This document shows positions 1 to 7,356 of a stretch of DNA of 31,669 nucleotides, one piece after another. The notes beneath the pieces are model-generated. The model saw only the letters and a program-made list of their open reading frames with translations, made no database searches and was not told the DNA's origin. Numbering within the stretch: position 1 is the stretch's first letter; each line of letters begins with the position of its first letter. Made by a program: the position numbers and the translations under genes. The stretch is from Candidatus Poribacteria bacterium (GTDB lineage: Bacteria; Abyssobacteria; SURF-5): assembly GCA_016215705.1 (NCBI GenBank), contig JACRIR010000043.1, forward strand, positions 1-31,669, written 5' to 3'.

Positions 1-763
1 AACATATCAGTGGTCTTCCTTTCCTTTGTGAGCATGACAAACAGCCTCTTTTCTATAGTCTACGGTTGCCTGGAGAGTTGGTCAATGAACTTTTTGTTAA
101 TAAATAGTTCCAACTTTGGAACACGAATAATGCGGATGGGTTACGAATGAGAAAATTGAAATATTCTATCCGCCGATTGCGCAGATTTTCCTAGCGCGGC
201 AGAGCCGCAACCAAACAGAAGAATGAGCATTGGGAATCCCGCGAAGCGCGGGACTTCGCGGGGCTCAGCCTACGGATTTCACGGATTCCACGGATTTGGG
301 GAGAAAAAGAGGCATCTTAGCCACAGATGCACACGGATGGACACGGATTTTAGGAAAAGAAGAAGAGGAAATTGTGGCAAGAATTCATGATTTCGAACGT
401 GAGTAGTACAGATTCTGGGAAGAAGGGCAAGAAAAAGGAGAAGAGCTATCATCCACGAAGCCGCAGCCAACCAAAAAGAAGAAGCTCCGGGATCACGAAT
501 CGCGCAAGGCGCGAGACGAATTACGAATGCAGATTCCCCGATGTCATTCCTGCGAAGGCGGGAATCCATTTAAGAACATTGGGTTATGCAGAGACCTTCT
601 TGAAAATCACACCATGATTTCAAGAAATTGACAGTGAGCAATGCAGATCAGGGATATAGAAGAAGAAAGAGAAGAATTCATGGCCACAGCGCGGCGCGCA
701 GAGGGACACAGAGGAAAACGTGAGAATGTCAATATTCTCCGCGTTCTCGGAGTCTTTCGCGAA

Positions 764-934
764 TGCTTGACATTGTTGAGTGCAAGTAGTAGTGTATGGG
801 AAAAGTGCGAAGTGAACTAAGGTGAGCTAAAGTGATGAAAAGATAGGGGGAAAAGGGGAAACGGGAAGCAGGTAACAGAACGTTTAATGATGGCCCCGAT
901 TGTTTTGAAAGACGCGTTGGCTCCGTCAAAGTGT
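764..934 (+). repeat. Dispersed repeat, copy A, with promoter-like -35/-10
   Basis: This stretch matches 3886-4169 in two blocks. The first block (764-803) carries TTGACA, a 17-base spacer and TAGTGT. The second block (829-934) shares a long run around 'cagaacgtttaatgatg' and 'ccccgattgtt' with the other copy, with scattered substitutions. No protein frame is conserved between the copies. It is probably a non-coding mobile repeat. Confidence 0.7.
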
Positions 935-941
935 GATCTTC

Positions 942-995
942 GGGGACAGTCCCGATTCTACGGCGGAAAGCGCCCGTAAATCTGGGACGGTCCCC
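942..995. repeat. REP-like palindrome
   Basis: The outer arms GGGGACAGTCCC (942-953) and GGGACGGTCCCC (984-995) are reverse complements with one mismatch. Between them lies an inner stem, TACGGCG against CGCCCGTA. Each arm is itself nearly palindromic. This is the style of REP elements mobilised by RAYT/TnpA-REP transposases; no such transposase is in the window. It ends 57 bases before the lipoprotein start. Confidence 0.6.
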
Positions 996-1052
996 TTCGC
1001 AGCGCTTCAAGTTATTTCTGAGACACTACACTAGACTTGTCGTGAGAGATAA

Positions 1053-2000
1053 ATGAGATTGCTTTTCGGAAAATCACTGATAACACTGGCGCTTATTGCC
1101 GTCTTCCCAATGCTTGCGTCATGCAATGGCGGAACTACGCCTGTGACCGATGGCCGGGGTCAGATCCGGTTGCTGCCCGACGCTCCGCCGGAATGGAGGG
1201 ATACAGGCAGAACACATGTTTACTCCGGCGTTGCGCTGTCAGATTACATAAACGGCGGCGCTGAGGTATATTTCGCTTACGGATTTCGGGAAGCGGCAGT
1301 GCGCGAATTCGAGAACAGCGCGGGAGCGCGATTAACGGTCGAAGTTTATGAGATGAACCGGTCCGAGAATGCCTACGGCATCTTCTCGACCGATTCCGCC
1401 GGTAAGCGCATTCCCGTCGGCGCGGACGCTTCGTATGGCGACGGACTCCTTCGCTTCTGGAAAGGCCCTTTCTTCGTGCGGATTCTCTGCTACCCCTCTG
1501 ATCCTGCAACTGAGGCTCTCGTTCAGAATATCGGCAAGGGAATCGCGGATCTGATCAACTCCGATAGCCGGAGGCCGGAATCGCTTTTGTCCCTGCTGCC
1601 CGATATCGGGGTCGCAGCCGATTCGGTCTGCTACTTTCATCGCCAGACATCGCTCAACAACCTGAGGTTTCTTTCAGACGAAAACTTGCTGGGTCTTGGC
1701 GACAACGTAGATGCGATCACGTGGGAAGAGATTCTCGAAAACAAGGAGAGCAGCCAAAACAGACCGCGGCAGATAGTCTTGCGGTACCCGTCCGAGTCAG
1801 CGGCACGGGAGGCGTCTAGAAATTTCACGGAGAAATACATTGGCGTTCAGAACCGTTTTTCGGCTGGGGCGGCGACACGTCTGCGATCTTCCTGGTTGAT
1901 TGTGGTTCTCGATGCGCCTTCGAAGAAGGCTGCAAATGAGGCCGTGGACCGCACTTTTGCCAAGTTGGAAACACTCGAAAAGCCGGAGGGATCACCATGA
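1053..2000 (+). CDS. DUF6599-type lipoprotein
   Basis: The 315-residue product begins with a lipoprotein signal: positively charged start, hydrophobic run and lipobox LASC with the acylated Cys at residue 24. It should be exported and anchored in a membrane. The segment around residues 57-80 (YINGGAEVYFAYGF) is the pattern I associate with DUF6599 proteins, whose biochemical role is unknown. The rest is soluble, mixed alpha/beta, with no catalytic motif I can name. The ATG at 1053 is preceded only by a weak purine stretch (gagaga). Its stop overlaps the next start as ATGA, so it is translated together with the DUF362 gene, and the two probably act in the same exported process. Family call is from memory of the motif; function is open. 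Confidence 0.75.
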   Translation: MRLLFGKSLITLALIAVFPMLASCNGGTTPVTDGRGQIRLLPDAPPEWRDTGRTHVYSGVALSDYINGGAEVYFAYGFREAAVREFENSAGARLTVEVYEMNRSENAYGIFSTDSAGKRIPVGADASYGDGLLRFWKGPFFVRILCYPSDPATEALVQNIGKGIADLINSDSRRPESLLSLLPDIGVAADSVCYFHRQTSLNNLRFLSDENLLGLGDNVDAITWEEILENKESSQNRPRQIVLRYPSESAAREASRNFTEKYIGVQNRFSAGAATRLRSSWLIVVLDAPSKKAANEAVDRTFAKLETLEKPEGSP

Positions 2001-3007
2001 AAGATGAGAAAGGGCTCAAAGGACCTTCACTCAAATGTACCAGGCGAGATTTCCTGAAAGGAAGCGCAATTGGGGCAGCCGGTGTAATGCTCGGTCCCAC
2101 CGGTTGTTCAGTCATGGACAAAGAGAGCCACAAGCCGGTTCCTAATGACGCCCTTCCCGAAGGCAAAAGCAAAGTTGTGCTCATACGCGAAAAAGAAGGA
2201 TTGGATTCCGACGAGAAGATAATGCGCATGTTGGAGCAGGCCATGATTGAGCTTACCGGCGAGACCGATGGCGCAAGGGCATGGGCGAAATTCTTCAGGC
2301 CGAACGATATCGTCGGTGTCAAAATGAACGTCATGATGACTCCGACATCGCCGCAGATATCGCGAGCGGTCACTCGCGGGATAATGAGCGCTGGAGTGCC
2401 CGAGCAGAAGATAATCTTGTGGGATAGAAACGATGCCGGTCGCGGCATCGAGGGCTCGCAGGTACGCAATGAGAAACCCGGCTTCGACTCAAAATCGCTC
2501 AGCAGGATTGTCACCAACGAGGCAACGGCGCTGGTGAACGTGCCGGGTATGAAGGTACACTGGCTCGCCGGCGTCGCCGTGGCGCTGAAGAACTGGATCG
2601 GCGCAATCACAAACATAAACGTGCCCGACATCGGAGTGGCGTACAAGATACACGGCGACAGTTGCTCCGAATGCGCAAGTATCAATGCGATTCCCGCGAT
2701 CCGCGACAAGTGCCGGCTGATTATAGTAGACTCGCTGAAACCGCTTTTTCATGGAGGCCCGCAGGTCAACCCGCGATATCTATGGCCATACCGGGGGATC
2801 ATCATCGGCGTTGACCCTGTGGCCGTGGATACTGTGTGCATGAAGATACTCGAAGCCAAGCGCCGTGAGTTCAAGGGCGTCGAGTGGCCGATAAGCCCGC
2901 CGCCGAAACATGTGTTTCTGGCCGAGAGCAAGTATCGGCTCGGCCACGCCAACATGGATAGAATCGAATTGGTGAAGCTGGGATGGCAGGAGGGAGCGCT
3001 CGTGTGA
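1997..3007 (+). CDS. Tat-exported DUF362 domain protein
   Basis: The 336-residue protein starts with a twin-arginine signal: RRDFLKG at residues 16-22, then a glycine/alanine-rich hydrophobic stretch ending GPTGC, so Cys37 may also be a lipobox cysteine. The body fits DUF362, a family of uncertain function often found with iron-sulfur proteins: 'DIVGVKMN' near residue 110, a central region with 'VNVPGMKVH' and 'ALKNWIGA', and 'GVDPVAVDT' near 275. No ferredoxin domain is fused here; Cys residues occur as CSEC near residue 220. Tat export suggests that it folds, or binds a cofactor, in the cytoplasm. The ATGA overlap with the lipoprotein gene indicates coupled translation. It converges with a minus-strand gene only 8 bases away. 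Confidence 0.82.
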   Translation: MKDEKGLKGPSLKCTRRDFLKGSAIGAAGVMLGPTGCSVMDKESHKPVPNDALPEGKSKVVLIREKEGLDSDEKIMRMLEQAMIELTGETDGARAWAKFFRPNDIVGVKMNVMMTPTSPQISRAVTRGIMSAGVPEQKIILWDRNDAGRGIEGSQVRNEKPGFDSKSLSRIVTNEATALVNVPGMKVHWLAGVAVALKNWIGAITNINVPDIGVAYKIHGDSCSECASINAIPAIRDKCRLIIVDSLKPLFHGGPQVNPRYLWPYRGIIIGVDPVAVDTVCMKILEAKRREFKGVEWPISPPPKHVFLAESKYRLGHANMDRIELVKLGWQEGALV

Positions 3008-3015
3008 GGGCGCCG

Positions 3016-3270
3016 TCACTCGACAACAGTTCTGTCCATGCGTTTCCGAATGGCTCGCCTCCCGAAATAACCCAGAACAAGAACGGCGAGTAAAACCCAG
3101 AATAAGGGTAAGATCAGCATGGACCCTACAACGAAAACCTGAACAAGGGGCTTAAAGAAATTCGCGAAACTTCCATTGACGAACATCCATTCGACGTGAA
3201 GGAATAGAGCGACAATTCCAACAAGGCCGCCACCAAGAAGAACGGTAAATAGAACCTTCAATGCTTTCAT
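3016..3270 (-). CDS. Small two-helix membrane protein
   Basis: The 84-residue product has two hydrophobic segments, about residues 4-26 and 42-68, joined by a short loop (HVEWMFVNGSFANFF), and a basic C-terminal tail (GRRAIRKRMDR), so both ends are probably cytoplasmic. No family was recognised. Its ATG overlaps the TGA of the upstream frame as ATGA, so it was coupled to the preceding gene, which is now frameshifted. A purine-rich stretch (ggaagaaagcgaag) lies just before the start. It is likely real, given membrane-protein composition and coupling, but it is small and unsupported by homology. Confidence 0.55.
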   Translation of the reverse strand: MKALKVLFTVLLGGGLVGIVALFLHVEWMFVNGSFANFFKPLVQVFVVGSMLILPLFWVLLAVLVLGYFGRRAIRKRMDRTVVE

Positions 3271-3639
3271 CTTCGCTTTCTTCCGCCCATGTGAATCTCA
3301 GGAATTATGGAGAAATCGTATCCCGGCAGATAATAGAAAGTCAAGGGGGTGGGTTTTCGCCAGATTCGTCCCCCAGCGGTGAAGCAGTTCCTGAGTCCAC
3401 GGCGCATGGTCGGATAGGTTCTGATTGATGGCATAACAGAGAACTCTTGGCCTGTAGGAAAAGCAATCCTCGCCGATATACGGGACATACGCAGGCAGGA
3501 ATACTTTGTGTCCACCCAGAGTAACGCTCACTGCTCCTGTTTTCGGAACATAACCCTGCTGATGGATGTTCCGCAGGAGTTTGGCGTGCGCGGTGGCCCA
3601 GGAGAAGTCGAAGTTGTTCATTTTGGATTTGAGAGTCAT
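3267..3639 (-). pseudogene. Conserved hypothetical gene, frameshifted at a C5 tract
   Basis: The reading frame from ATG 3639 (or ATG 3621) gives a protein-like sequence containing TLGGHKVFLPAYVPYIGED and PRVLCYAINQNLS, but stops at 3298. One frame over, the DNA continues to encode a plausible C-terminus (FYYLPGYDFSIIPEIHMGG) that ends at 3267 with a TGA overlapping the next ATG. The junction lies near the five-G run at 3345-3349 (five C on the coding strand), so a single-base indel explains the break. It is either a young pseudogene or a homopolymer sequencing error. The family is not recognised. The start is uncertain; a TTG at 3744 is possible but has no ribosome binding site. Confidence 0.55.
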
Positions 3640-3744
3640 CGAACTCGCGCTTTGCTCGTATGTTCGGGAACGACTTGCATAGTCGCCCCTCGTTCTTGGC
3701 GAATAATATTGTAGCACAAGAGACTTATGAACACCGCTGTCCAA

Positions 3745-4243
3745 AACAAAAGAATCCGAACCGCAGAGGACGCTGAGGTTCGCGGAGGGAAAGCATTGAC
3801 TTATGAATGTGGATCAGCGTTGTGCACCGAATTTCCCTTTTTCCATTTACCAGTCGTTCCAAACCCGAGCCGAGACGCACAGACCGCTTGACATTTTTGA
3901 GGGGTGGTAGTAGTCTGTGGACATGGAGAGAAGAAAAGACTTCAAGGAACCGTCGATTAACGCCGATGAACGTGGAATGAAACCGGTGAAGAAGAATCTC
4001 AACGCAAAGTCACTAAGTCACCAAGCAGAAGAAGTGGCAGTCGGAAACTCTGCGATACGGGATAAAGTGATTAAGAGATTGGGGGAAACAGGGAAACGGG
4101 AGGCAGGCAACAGAACGTTTAATGATGACCCCGATTGTTCTAAAAGGCGTGTTGGCTTTGTCAATGTGTAGACCTGACCCCTTTGCTTTTTCTTGGCCTT
4201 GGGAATTGGCTAGATTCGCGACTAAAGGCTAACTCTCACTTGT
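3745..4243. other. Non-coding stretch with second dispersed repeat copy
   Basis: No supported gene. It contains degenerate phrases ('cgcagaggacgctgagg', 'gcaaagtcactaagtcacc'), the second copy of the dispersed repeat (3886-4169), and near 4169-4190 the phrase 'gacctgacccctttgc', resembling ends of REP-type elements. An open frame at 3917-4171 lies wholly inside the repeat and has no counterpart in the other copy. Confidence 0.55.
3886..4169 (+). repeat. Dispersed repeat, copy B, with promoter-like -35/-10
   Basis: The first block (3886-3922) matches 764-803 and keeps TTGACA, exactly 17 bases, and TAGTCT. The second block (4064-4169) matches 829-934 closely. About 140 bases lie between the blocks, against about 25 in copy A, so the two copies differ by an indel. 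Conservation of the -35/-10 spacing in both copies is notable. Confidence 0.7.
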
Positions 4244-4857
4244 TCAGATGAGACCTGTTTCTTCCAGTTTTTCTTTGTTCAGAACTTTGATGCCCGGCAT
4301 ATATTTCAAAAGATATATTGCGACTTCTGTTCCACCAACGATGGCCCTCTTTTTGTATGTTACATCTGTATCTTCAATCCTTATATTTTTGGTTTTGGTT
4401 TTCTGGTATGCATTATTGATTCCCAAGGCTCATTTACCTCGGCTTTTATGACATCACCACCTCTGTGATAGGTTTCAATCTCGATGGACCGTGACTGGTA
4501 GGCCAGCTTAGAACCCAGTCCCTTCCAGGAGAACTCATCGCCTTTGATCCCGACTATCTCGCTTAGACCAAGGCCGAAAAATTTGTCTAACCGACCAGGC
4601 ATCTGTTCCTTGTTGGTGTAATCCATTCCGATGCCGTTGTCTTCCACGGAGAACACATGGCCTTCTTTGGCCATCGTGAAGCTAATGCTAATCTCTGTAG
4701 CGCCGACTTCTCTGTAGCCAGCATTACTTATAAGTTCGCGGAGCAGATCTAAGGGACCTTTGCGCTCCTGAATGATCTGCTTGGCGATGGCAATCTCATG
4801 AATTACGGGATCGTGATCCTTGCCTTTTGCCTCGATGTGGTCTTTGAAGGTCGGCAT
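4244..4857 (-). pseudogene. GHKL (Hsp90-like) ATPase, frameshifted near the 3' end
   Basis: From ATG 4857, behind AAAGGA seven bases upstream, the product shows an ATPase of the GHKL fold: N-box with Glu41 and Asn45 (LLRELISNA), G1 box DNGIGM (Asp73), and a later glycine motif (KGLGSKLAYQS, about 112-122). The frame stops at 4381, but the -1 frame continues into 4244 with credible sequence (GGTEVAIYLLKYMPGIKVL). The switch point is the A5 run at 4386-4390, so one lost A would explain it. Without the tail the Bergerat fold is nearly complete but its last strands are missing. Base composition is more AT-rich than neighbouring genes, which suggests acquisition. Relatives occur in DNA-repair, MORC-like and defence settings; no specific role can be assigned. 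Confidence 0.6.
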
Positions 4858-4868
4858 AGTCAATTCCT

Positions 4869-4882
4869 TTGGTTACAACCAA
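4869..4882. promoter_or_regulatory. Palindromic operator candidate before the GHKL gene
   Basis: TTGGTT-AC-AACCAA is a perfect inverted repeat 12 bases before the GHKL ATG, just ahead of its ribosome binding site. A second small palindrome, CCAAG-A-CTTGG (4879-4889), overlaps it. It could be an operator for a local repressor; no regulator gene adjoins it. Confidence 0.35.
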
Positions 4883-5256
4883 GACTTGGTCAAAGAGGAT
4901 AACTGTGATTTCTAAGTCTTTATTAGTCTCTACATAAAACGATGGAGCTGCTGAAGATGGCACGAGATTTATATTTCTTTTAGCTCGCTAACCAGCGCAA
5001 CATTAGTGAACATAAACGAAAAGCGATTTATTATAGCAGAGCAAGCAAGGCTTTTCAATGCAGGGAAAGGTGTTCCTCCCATGTAACGATTTGATTACGA
5101 GGTCGGGATACTGTATAATACGCCCACTGGTCTCAGTATACCTTTGGCCGAAGAATGGACACTGGAGCACGAAGGCAGCCTCGCAACACCCCATACAGGC
5201 AGCCAGCGTTACAAGTTTCAACGTCTATTCTCTTCTGAATTGAGCCGGCGATGAAC

Positions 5257-5279
5257 AATCGTATCTACCCCATACGATT
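5257..5279. repeat. Perfect 8-bp inverted repeat
   Basis: AATCGTAT (5257-5264) and ATACGATT (5272-5279) are exact reverse complements with a seven-base spacer. It could be a regulator site or RNA hairpin in the TSUP upstream region. No T-run follows on either strand that would make it a clear terminator. Confidence 0.4.
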
Positions 5280-5406
5280 AGCAAATAGATCAGGCATCCT
5301 GGTCCGAAGACCGTGGCCATTATCAAGAACTGAAATTGTTTTTGCTGATGTAGTATTGCTTCATCCTTTCTCGCAGGGTGAAGTCATTTCTCTTCTCACA
5401 TAAAGT

Positions 5407-5440
5407 GTTGCAGTGCAGCGTCGCAATGTTGCAGTGCAAC
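5407..5440 (+). promoter_or_regulatory. Paired activator/operator sites upstream of TSUP gene 1
   Basis: GTTGCA-G-TGCAAC (5428-5440) is a perfect palindrome. GTTGCAGTGCAGC (5407-5419) is the same site with one change, exactly 21 bases (two helical turns) upstream. A further half-site (CAACTGCA) follows at about 5445. Same-face spacing suggests cooperative binding of a dimeric regulator. It lies 47 bases before the TSUP ATG. No convincing -24/-12 element was found beside it, so either repressor or activator use is possible. Confidence 0.5.
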
Positions 5441-5486
5441 GTCTCAACTGCATTTGTGAGCTCGGCGCCGGTCAGAAGGAGGCTTC

Positions 5487-6422
5487 ATGGACATTTTCTT
5501 ACCCATAGCGGGGAAAAGCATTAACGTGTTCCTTGTCGTAGGCATAGGAGGCATAGTCGGCTTTCTGTCCGGCCTGTTTGGAGTGGGTGGAGGCTTTTTG
5601 CTTACACCACTCCTAATGATGATTGGAATCCCGCCCGCGGTGGCAGCGGCGAGCGATTCAAACCAGATAGTCGCTTCTGCCTCCTCGGCGGCGGCCACTC
5701 ATTACAGGATGGGCCACGTCGACATGAAGATGGGGATCATCATCCTGATAGGAGGCCTGTCAGGCGGCACGCTTGGCGTGCAAGTGGTCAAAATATTGCG
5801 AGAGATGGGAAACTTTGACTTCTTCATCAAGGCGGTTTATGTGGTGATTCTCGGTGTCATAGGCGGTCTCATGTTCATGGAGAGCCTTCGCAGTCTGCGT
5901 CGTTCCGCCACAGCCGGTCCGGTCGAGGCTCAGGCGCCCGGTTCGCGACGGTTCTCCGATTGGTTTCAGGCGCTTCCCCTGCAAATGGAGTTCAAGAACC
6001 TTGGAATGAGGACCTCGGCCATATTTCCTTTTGTTGCGGGCATGATCGTCGGGATTCTGGCAGCCATTATGGGGGTTGGCGGGGGATTCATCATGGTGCC
6101 GACAATGATTTACATCATCGGTATGCCAACGGTTATGGCGGTCGGCACCGACCTCTTCCAGATTGTCATCACTTCGGCCAACGTTACGTTTCAACAGGCT
6201 ATGAGAAATCATACCGTGGACCTCATGCTTGCGGTGATCCTTTTCTGCGGCTCGGTTTTCGGAGCGCAACTGGGCGCTCGAGTAAGCAAGAAATTGAGAG
6301 GCGAACAGATACGAATACTCCTCGCGGTGATTGTGCTGATAGTAATGGTGAAGCTTTTGTTCGACCTGATTCGCACTCCTGAGAACGTCATAGACTTCGT
6401 AAGAGCGAGTGGAGGACATTGA
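5487..6422 (+). CDS. TSUP (TauE/SafE) family anion permease 1
   Basis: The 311-residue membrane protein has the two-lobe TSUP architecture: the glycine motif GLFGVGGGFLLTP (about residues 29-41) recurs in the second half as IMGVGGGFIMVP (about 194-205), with roughly eight to nine hydrophobic segments and a polar cytoplasmic linker near 140-170. TSUP members move sulfite, sulfonates, thiosulfate or organic anions across the inner membrane; the substrate here is not readable. The ATG at 5487 follows AGAAGGAGG by four bases. The next gene, a TIGR02186-like protein, begins two bases after the stop, an arrangement familiar for TSUP genes. Paired palindromes upstream suggest regulated expression. 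It is one of three TSUP paralogues in the window and the only one on the plus strand. Confidence 0.9.
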   Translation: MDIFLPIAGKSINVFLVVGIGGIVGFLSGLFGVGGGFLLTPLLMMIGIPPAVAAASDSNQIVASASSAAATHYRMGHVDMKMGIIILIGGLSGGTLGVQVVKILREMGNFDFFIKAVYVVILGVIGGLMFMESLRSLRRSATAGPVEAQAPGSRRFSDWFQALPLQMEFKNLGMRTSAIFPFVAGMIVGILAAIMGVGGGFIMVPTMIYIIGMPTVMAVGTDLFQIVITSANVTFQQAMRNHTVDLMLAVILFCGSVFGAQLGARVSKKLRGEQIRILLAVIVLIVMVKLLFDLIRTPENVIDFVRASGGH

Positions 6423-6424
6423 GA

Positions 6425-7270
6425 ATGTTGAAATCCGCACTCTCGATCTTATTGTTGATATCGCTCCCTGGATTCTGTGGCCCAGCACTGGCCGCCTCGA
6501 CATCAACTGGAGTTCCTCTCTCTGTGGAGACTTCTCTCTCCGGACAATTCGTGGTTGTTGACATACCGTTAACGGTCGAGCCTGCTTCCTCAGATGTGTC
6601 TGTGTGGTACAAGGGTGGCCAGGAAATGGTGTCGGGACAGGCTCCTCCGGATGCCGACGCCGTGATGACCATTATTCGCTCGATGGAAACGCCTCCCATG
6701 ACTCTAGCGCGTAAAGGGCGTGTGGTGCTCTTCTGGATGACCGTCAAGAAGTTCCACGTGGAGAACATGCCGGGTGTCTATCAACTGGCCACCAGCGCCC
6801 CGTTGAGCGCAATCCTGGAATCAATAGGTCCTGAAGAAGCAGCCCGCAATCAAATCGGATACGCTGCGTTGAGGGAGGGATGGGAAGTCAAACTAACCTC
6901 CGGCGCCGCCTCGGAGGACGATATGGATGTTTTGTTCAATGGTCTCGTGAAACTCAAGGACAAGATCGGGCTTTATCGAATTCTTGAGAACGCGATCAGG
7001 GTTAAGCCGGACGGCGCGTTCTCGAATGCATTTCCCATTTCGGATGCGACGACCGTCGGAAAATATACCGTTCTTGCATATGCTATAAAGGATGGTACAA
7101 TAATAGGCAAAGGACAAGGCGAATTCGCAGTAAACAAAATCGGGCTGGTTAACTGGTTGACTGCTATGGCGAGTCACCGTTCAGGTATCTATGGGATAAT
7201 AGCGGTCGTGATTGCGTTCGCTACAGGTATCGTCGTGAGCATCATATTCAAAGGCAAGGGCGGACATTGA
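6425..7270 (+). CDS. TIGR02186-like membrane protein, TSUP partner
   Basis: The 281-residue product has a cleavable signal peptide (about 1-24, ending GPALA), a periplasmic beta-rich domain and one C-terminal membrane helix (YGIIAVVIAFATGIVVSIIF) with a short basic tail. The segments 'VPLSVETSLSGQFVVVDIPL' and 'KGRVVLFWMTVKKFHVENMPGVYQLATS' fit the TIGR02186 / Alph_Pro_TM family, which is commonly encoded beside TauE/SafE permeases; its role is not established but is probably a periplasmic accessory subunit. ATG 6425 is chosen over a TTG at 6419 because GGAGG at 6411 sits nine bases before the ATG and only three before the TTG. The gap to the TSUP stop is two bases, so coupling is likely. Confidence 0.8.
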   Translation: MLKSALSILLLISLPGFCGPALAASTSTGVPLSVETSLSGQFVVVDIPLTVEPASSDVSVWYKGGQEMVSGQAPPDADAVMTIIRSMETPPMTLARKGRVVLFWMTVKKFHVENMPGVYQLATSAPLSAILESIGPEEAARNQIGYAALREGWEVKLTSGAASEDDMDVLFNGLVKLKDKIGLYRILENAIRVKPDGAFSNAFPISDATTVGKYTVLAYAIKDGTIIGKGQGEFAVNKIGLVNWLTAMASHRSGIYGIIAVVIAFATGIVVSIIFKGKGGH

Positions 7271-7356
7271 GCAACGGCCGACATAGAGTGTTCGGTTTAA
7301 GAGGAGAAGTATACTAAGATGGTCCGTGCGCGTGTTCAAACAAAAGGAGCGCTGCC

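Larger units (their letters stand above)
1..1052. other. Non-coding repeat mosaic upstream of the lipoprotein gene
   Basis: No convincing gene is seen here. Short open frames have no ribosome binding site and overlap repeats. The stretch holds a 16-bp palindrome at 107-122 (GTTCCAA, CT, TTGGAAC), a 9-bp inverted repeat at 238-262 (CCCGCGAAG / CTTCGCGGG), phrases such as 'cacagatgcacacggat' of the kind scattered in many bacterial genomes, a promoter-bearing dispersed repeat (764-934) and a REP-like palindrome (942-995). It looks like an accumulation site for small non-autonomous repeats. Confidence 0.6.
4864..5486. other. AT-richer intergenic region upstream of the TSUP gene
   Basis: No supported gene: two overlapping opposite open frames (5003-5221, 5058-5243) lack ribosome binding sites and recognisable domains. 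The region holds a palindrome next to the GHKL start (4869-4882), an 8-bp inverted repeat (5257-5279), and paired operator-like sites (5407-5440) ahead of the TSUP gene. Confidence 0.55.

Noticed and set aside
3917-4171. 84-residue open frame on the plus strand
   Set aside because: It lies inside dispersed repeat copy B, its frame is not conserved in copy A, and the composition is not protein-like.
5003-5243. Overlapping opposite open frames of 72 and 61 codons
   Set aside because: No ribosome binding site, no domain, and mutual overlap; likely chance frames in AT-richer intergenic DNA.
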